DNA from: Sphingomonas hankookensis
GTDB taxonomy: Bacteria > Pseudomonadota > Alphaproteobacteria > Sphingomonadales > Sphingomonadaceae
NCBI RefSeq assembly: GCF_028551275.1
Contig: NZ_CP117025.1
Coordinates: 124,001 to 188,000 of the forward strand
Direction of reading: 5' to 3'
Length of the DNA: 64,000 nt
In this document: in pieces, positions 59,839-64,000 of the stretch
How positions within the stretch are numbered: the stretch's first letter is position 1
Layout of the letters: every line of letters starts with the position of its first letter
Made by a program: the position numbers and the translations under genes
Notes under the pieces: model-generated
Told to the model about the DNA's origin: nothing
The model's input: only the letters and a program-made list of their open reading frames with translations
Database searches by the model: none

Positions 59839-62223
59839 TTAAAACCGCGCCCCTAGCTCCACGCCATAGAAACGCGGCTCGCCCCGGATATAGGTCGGCA
59901 CACCGAAGCCGCCGCCGGTATTGCCCGCGTCGATCAGGTAGCGCTCGTTCGTCAGGTTGCGCGCAAAGCCGCCAATGGTGAACCGCTCGCCCAGCTCCAC
60001 GCCGGCGCGCAGGTTGAACAGCGTGTAGCCCGGCGTCGAGATGGCCTCGCGGTTCGGCAGTTCGAAGAACACCTTCGACCGGTAGGTCATGTTCGGCACG
60101 GCATAGAAGGTCGCCGACCCGATCGGCACCCGCAGGTTCGCCCCGGCCGAAGCGGTCATGTCCGGCTGCAAGCGGAAGCGATTGCCCGCGAACACGCCGT
60201 TGGTGGCATCGTCGCCGATCCCGCCATCGAGATAGGCGAAGGTGCCGAACAGCGACAGCATCTGCCCAAGGCGCAGATTGCCCTCCAGCTCGACGCCCAG
60301 ATTGTCCGCCTTGCCCGCAGAGCGCGTCGTGGTCACGCCGTTCTCGGTCACCGACACCTGGAACCCGTCATAGCGCTGGTAGAACACCGACGCCGCACCG
60401 CTGAACGGTCCGACGCGGCCCTTGATGCCGCCTTCGTAGTTCCACACCAGTTCCTCGGGCACGATCTGGAGCGCGGGGATCACGCCCGCCGTCGCGCTGC
60501 TGCCGGTGCGCGCCGCGGCCAGCTGTACTACCGGCGAGCGGCGGCCCTTGCTGACGGTGGCGTAGAGGTTGACCGCATCGGACAGGCGGAACAGCGCGTT
60601 GAAGCGCGGCAGCACGGCGGCGAAGCTGCGCTCCGCCTCGAACTTCGCGCCGTTCGTATTGGCGGTGCCGAGCAGGCTGGTGAACACCCCGGCGCCTGCC
60701 AGCAGCCGCGAGAAGGGTTGGACCGAGCTATAGCCCGACTGCCGATCCTCGATCAGCACCCGCGCGCCGGCGGTCAGTTCGAGCGCAGGGACCGGAATCC
60801 AGGTCGCATCGGCGAACATCGAATAGGTGTCGTTATTGCCGAAATTGGTGAACTCCGCCGCATAGGGCAGTTCGGTCAGGCTCCCACGCGACAGCACCGC
60901 CGTCGCCCGCGCGCCGGGCACCGTGCCATTGGCCGCGACGCAATTTGGACCGGTCGGGATGCCGGCTTGGTTCAGGATAGCCCGAATCGGCGCATAGCCG
61001 GCGGTCACCGAACAGGCGAGATAGGTGCCTTCCTCGGTCGAGAACGGCACGCGCTGATAGCCGTTTTCGAAGAAGGCGTTCCACCCGAACGACGCCCGTG
61101 CCTTCTCACCGGTGAAGTTGAAGCGGCCTTCATGGCTCCACTGGTCGCCCTTCGCATCCTCGGCGAATTCCAGATACCAGGCCGGGCCGCCATCGGCGTC
61201 GAACGTCTCGAGGCTGTTGAACCGGCGATAGCCGTTGACCGTGGTGAAGGTGACGCCGCGCCCCAGATCGACCGACACGGTCAGGTTGGCGTCATACACG
61301 TCGCGGTCGAGGCCGAGCTTGCGCTTGCCTAGTACCTCCAACGAATAGGGCGACCCCGACAGTTCGGCAGTTCCGTAATCGCCGGTCTGCCCGCCGGTGG
61401 GCGCGAAGGCGCGGCTCTTGAACGCGGTGCCCGGATTGCGCTGGCCGTCATAGGTCAGCACGAGGTCGGCGGTGACCGCATCGCTCGGCGTCCAGCGCAG
61501 CGATCCGCGCACCCCGCGCTGATCCTGCCCGTTCAGGTCGTCCTGATCGACGCGCCCCTGATTCTGGTTGGGCACGTTCGCATCGCCCGCGATGTTGCGG
61601 ACATAGCCGTCGCGATATTTGTACGCGAAGGCAACGCGCGCGGCGAGCGTGTCATTGCCGGCATTGACCATGCCCGACACCTGCGTCCGGTTGAAATTGC
61701 CATAGGAGGCGGCAAGGTCGGCGGCGAAGCCGGACTTGGGTTTCGCCGACAGGATCGACACCGCACCGACCGCGGCCGCCGTGCCGAACAATGTCGCCTG
61801 CGGCCCCTTCACCGCCTCGATCCGCTCGAGGTCGAACAGGTCCTGATACGCCCCGCGCGACCGGCTGATGTCGACGCCGTTATAATAGAAGGTGACCCGC
61901 GCGCCCTGCTGCGCCGATCCCGAATCCGACGTGATCCCGCGAATGACGAAACCCGGATTGTTCGCGCTCTGCTCCTGCACGACCAGCCCCGGAATATATT
62001 GCGCGACATCGGCCAGCGTCGACACGCCGAGGTCCGCCATCTTCTGCCCCGTCACTGCCGTCACGGTCACCGGCACGTCCTCGATCCGCTGCTCGACCTT
62101 CTGCGCGGTGACGACGATCTCGTCCGCATCATCCCCCTGCGGCTGGACATTGGCCTGGGCGAAGGCGGTGGTCGAACAACCGATCGCGAGCAGGGCGACG
62201 GTCGAACGCAGACACGATTTCAT
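59839..62223 (-). CDS. TonB-dependent receptor, pho-box controlled candidate
   Basis: 794 residues. Signal peptide MKSCLRSTVALLAIGCSTTAFAQ; TonB box DEIVVTAQ; plug with VPVTVTAVTGQKMADLGVSTLADVAQYIPGLVV and IEAVKGPQATLFGTAAAVGAVSI; barrel ends RFYGVELGARF. This plug subtype (FGTAAAVGAVSILSAKP) is common in sphingomonad receptors for organic compounds. It is divergent from phoD, and a pho-box candidate lies 42 nt upstream, so a phosphorus-containing ligand is the best guess. Long upstream in-frame sequence is antisense to phoD and is not part of the gene. Confidence 0.9.
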   Translation of the reverse strand: MKSCLRSTVALLAIGCSTTAFAQANVQPQGDDADEIVVTAQKVEQRIEDVPVTVTAVTGQKMADLGVSTLADVAQYIPGLVVQEQSANNPGFVIRGITSDSGSAQQGARVTFYYNGVDISRSRGAYQDLFDLERIEAVKGPQATLFGTAAAVGAVSILSAKPKSGFAADLAASYGNFNRTQVSGMVNAGNDTLAARVAFAYKYRDGYVRNIAGDANVPNQNQGRVDQDDLNGQDQRGVRGSLRWTPSDAVTADLVLTYDGQRNPGTAFKSRAFAPTGGQTGDYGTAELSGSPYSLEVLGKRKLGLDRDVYDANLTVSVDLGRGVTFTTVNGYRRFNSLETFDADGGPAWYLEFAEDAKGDQWSHEGRFNFTGEKARASFGWNAFFENGYQRVPFSTEEGTYLACSVTAGYAPIRAILNQAGIPTGPNCVAANGTVPGARATAVLSRGSLTELPYAAEFTNFGNNDTYSMFADATWIPVPALELTAGARVLIEDRQSGYSSVQPFSRLLAGAGVFTSLLGTANTNGAKFEAERSFAAVLPRFNALFRLSDAVNLYATVSKGRRSPVVQLAAARTGSSATAGVIPALQIVPEELVWNYEGGIKGRVGPFSGAASVFYQRYDGFQVSVTENGVTTTRSAGKADNLGVELEGNLRLGQMLSLFGTFAYLDGGIGDDATNGVFAGNRFRLQPDMTASAGANLRVPIGSATFYAVPNMTYRSKVFFELPNREAISTPGYTLFNLRAGVELGERFTIGGFARNLTNERYLIDAGNTGGGFGVPTYIRGEPRFYGVELGARF

Positions 62224-62264
62224 GCAATATCCCCTTATTGACGGCGCGCCTCTAGGGGGGCGGC

Positions 62265-62282
62265 ATGACAGGTCGATGACGT
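62265..62282 (-). promoter_or_regulatory. Candidate pho box
   Basis: On the minus strand: ACGTCAT-CGAC-CTGTCAT; the second 7-mer is a perfect CTGTCAT and the first matches 5 of 7, with 11-nt periodicity. It lies between the third receptor (42 nt) and phoD (65 nt). The site at 57013 shares the ATGAC-N6-ATGACG backbone. Confidence 0.6.
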
Positions 62283-62346
62283 CACGGACCTGTCGCATAG
62301 GCTGCATAGGAAGCCGGCCATATCGTTTCGACAAAGGCCCTGCCCC

Positions 62347-63993
62347 ATGACCCTGAACCGCCGCGACGCCCTCCGCCTGATGGGCAGCAGCGCCGCGCTG
62401 ACCCTGCCGAGCATCGCCCATGCCGCCGCGTCCGCGACGTTCGTGCATGGCGTCGCCAGCGGCGATCCGGCGGCGGACGGTGCGATCCTGTGGACCCGCG
62501 CGACGCCGGCGGCGGCGGATAGCGGCGACATCGCACTCGACTGGCATGTCGCCGCGAGCAGCGACGGTCCGGCGCTTACCTCCGGCCGCACGACCGCGCG
62601 GGCGGCGCGCGACTTCACTGCCAAGGTGCAGGCGACCGGCCTGAAACCCGGCACCGACTATTGGTACTGGTTCACCGCGCCCGACGGCGCCGCCTCGCCC
62701 AAGGGCCGCTTCCGCACCCTGCCGCGCGGCGCCACGCCGCAGATCGCGCTCGCGGTGGTGTCGTGCCAGCTCTATCCCGGCGGATATTGGCACGCCTATA
62801 CCGCGATCGCCGCCGAACCGCGCGTCGACGCGGTGCTGCATCTGGGCGATTACATCTATGAATATGGCGCGGAGGGCTATGGTGCCGACATCGGCCGCAA
62901 GCTCGACCGGCTGCCCGAACCGGCCCATGAGATCGTGACGCTCGCCGACTACCGCACCCGTCACGCGCAGGTGAAGCGCGACCCGGCGATGCAGGCGGCG
63001 CACGCCCGCGCCGCCTTCATCTGCGTGTGGGACGATCACGAAAGCGCCAACGACGCCTGGGTCGGCGGCGCGGAGAACCATACCCCCTCTACCGAAGGCG
63101 ACTGGGCGGCGCGCAAGGCGGCGGCGATGCAGGCCTATTTCGAATGGATGCCGATTCGCGATCCCAAGCCCGGCCAGCCCTGGGCCGCGATCAACCGCAG
63201 CTTCGATTTCGGCGACCTGACGACCCTCGTCATGGTCGAAACCCGCCTGCTCGCCCGCTCGGAACAGGCCGCGCCCAAGGGCGCCGGCATCGAACCCGAA
63301 GATTATGCCGCGATGATGGCGGTCCGCGCCCGCCCGGATCGCGAACTGCTGGGACGCGGCCAACAGGATTGGGTCGAACGCGAACTGGCCCGCTCGGTGC
63401 GGGACAAGCGCCCGTGGCAGCTGCTCGGCAACCAAGTGGTGATGGCCAAGGTGCCCGGTCCCGACCTCATCAAGGAGCTGGGGGCGGAGGGCTATGCCGC
63501 GATGCTCAACCGCCTGCCCGCCGCCTATGCCCCGCGCATCGCCGCCGCGCAGCGCAGCTATCGCGCCGGCCTGCCGTTCAATTTCGACAGCTGGGACGGC
63601 TATCCCCCGGCCCGCGAACGGCTCTACGCCGCGTTCCGCCGCGCGAAGTCGCGGCCGATCGTCCTGTCGGGCGACAGCCATGCCGGCTGGGCCAACGACC
63701 TGCACGACGATAGCGGACGGCTGGTCGCCAACGAATTCGGCGCGACCGCGATTTCCAGCCCGTCCTATGGCTCGCTGCTGCCGGGCCTCGGCAAGGTGAT
63801 CGAAAAGGGGGCGCCGGAGGTCCGCTACTGCGATCAGGACCGCAAGGGCTATCTGCTGCTCACTCTGACGCCGACCCATGCCGACGCGCAGTTCCGTACC
63901 GTGTCGAGCGTCACGACGCCGGAATTCGTGACGGAGACGACGGCAAGGTGGCGGGTGGCAGCGGGGAAGCCCGCGCCGATGGTGGCGGTGTAG
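62347..63993 (+). CDS. phoD: Alkaline phosphatase D
   Basis: 548 residues. NRRDALRLMGSSAALTLPSIAHA is a twin-arginine-like export signal. FVHGVASGDPAADGAILWTR is the PhoD N-terminal domain; VVSCQLYPGGYWHAYTAI, VLHLGDYIYEYG, FICVWDDHESANDAW, LLGNQVVM and VLSGDSHAGWANDL hold the Ca/Fe-site Asp, Asn, His and Cys residues. It hydrolyses phosphomono- and diesters in the periplasm. It is divergent from a receptor, with a pho-box candidate in between, and is complete before the window end. Confidence 0.95.
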   Translation: MTLNRRDALRLMGSSAALTLPSIAHAAASATFVHGVASGDPAADGAILWTRATPAAADSGDIALDWHVAASSDGPALTSGRTTARAARDFTAKVQATGLKPGTDYWYWFTAPDGAASPKGRFRTLPRGATPQIALAVVSCQLYPGGYWHAYTAIAAEPRVDAVLHLGDYIYEYGAEGYGADIGRKLDRLPEPAHEIVTLADYRTRHAQVKRDPAMQAAHARAAFICVWDDHESANDAWVGGAENHTPSTEGDWAARKAAAMQAYFEWMPIRDPKPGQPWAAINRSFDFGDLTTLVMVETRLLARSEQAAPKGAGIEPEDYAAMMAVRARPDRELLGRGQQDWVERELARSVRDKRPWQLLGNQVVMAKVPGPDLIKELGAEGYAAMLNRLPAAYAPRIAAAQRSYRAGLPFNFDSWDGYPPARERLYAAFRRAKSRPIVLSGDSHAGWANDLHDDSGRLVANEFGATAISSPSYGSLLPGLGKVIEKGAPEVRYCDQDRKGYLLLTLTPTHADAQFRTVSSVTTPEFVTETTARWRVAAGKPAPMVAV

Positions 63994-64000
63994 CGCCGAC

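Noticed and set aside
62224..63879. 552-codon upstream extension of the third receptor
   Set aside because: The extension is antisense to phoD and crosses the divergent promoter; the true start is the signal peptide Met at 62223.

Overview
The window is GC-rich alphaproteobacterial chromosome, most likely Sphingomonas or a close relative in the Sphingomonadaceae. The reasons are the many TonB-dependent receptors, the three-subunit transhydrogenase (pntAA/pntAB/pntB), a short aa3-type cytochrome oxidase subunit IV, small sphingomonad-type proteins, and about twenty short palindromic intergenic elements. No rRNA, CRISPR array, prophage or classical transposase is visible. One tRNA (Val, anticodon TAC) is present.

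Layout. 1-10.9 kb: carbohydrate use (sugar kinase fragment, SGNH hydrolase, type-B carboxylesterase, GH3 glucosidase, ROK regulator, ROK fructokinase, sugar MFS transporter). 11-17.5 kb: peptidoglycan recycling pair (Mur ligase / LD-carboxypeptidase), a frameshifted NYN nuclease gene, a PBP-activator-like lipoprotein divergent from rsmI, a small zinc ribbon, a YtrA-type GntR regulator and a nitroreductase. 17.7-21.4 kb: peptide transporter, a broken AT-richer acyltransferase and tRNA-Val. 21.6-28.1 kb: a MarR-like regulator, the pnt operon carrying an inserted DUF559 element, and an NtrC-type regulator. 28.1-34.1 kb: pseudouridine synthase, S-formylglutathione hydrolase, and a 2-keto-3-deoxygalactonate operon (GntR, SSS transporter, dgoK, dgoA). 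34.5-43.8 kb: membrane protein, nadA, DUF4230 and MBL-fold proteins, a BlaR1/BlaI-like pair, and the overlapping cluster lgt, MidA-like methyltransferase, GNAT, pgeF. 43.9-53.1 kb: PLP transsulfuration-type enzyme, tgt, M16 protease, SleB-type hydrolase, gshB, DedA protein. 53.1-64 kb: phosphate/phytate scavenging (beta-propeller phytase, three TonB-dependent receptors, PhoD phosphatase), with pho-box-like and LacI-type operator candidates in the divergent promoters.

The most unusual structure is at 24.4-24.86 kb. A DUF559 (Vsr-like nuclease fold) gene sits in the loop between two inverted copies of a palindromic repeat. The same inverted pair occurs elsewhere in the window with only a 29-36 bp loop (3201-3338 and 45281-45412). 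This resembles a REPIN/RAYT arrangement but with a nuclease-fold protein instead of a Y1 transposase. Three other inverted-pair repeat families are scattered between genes, mostly just downstream of stop codons.
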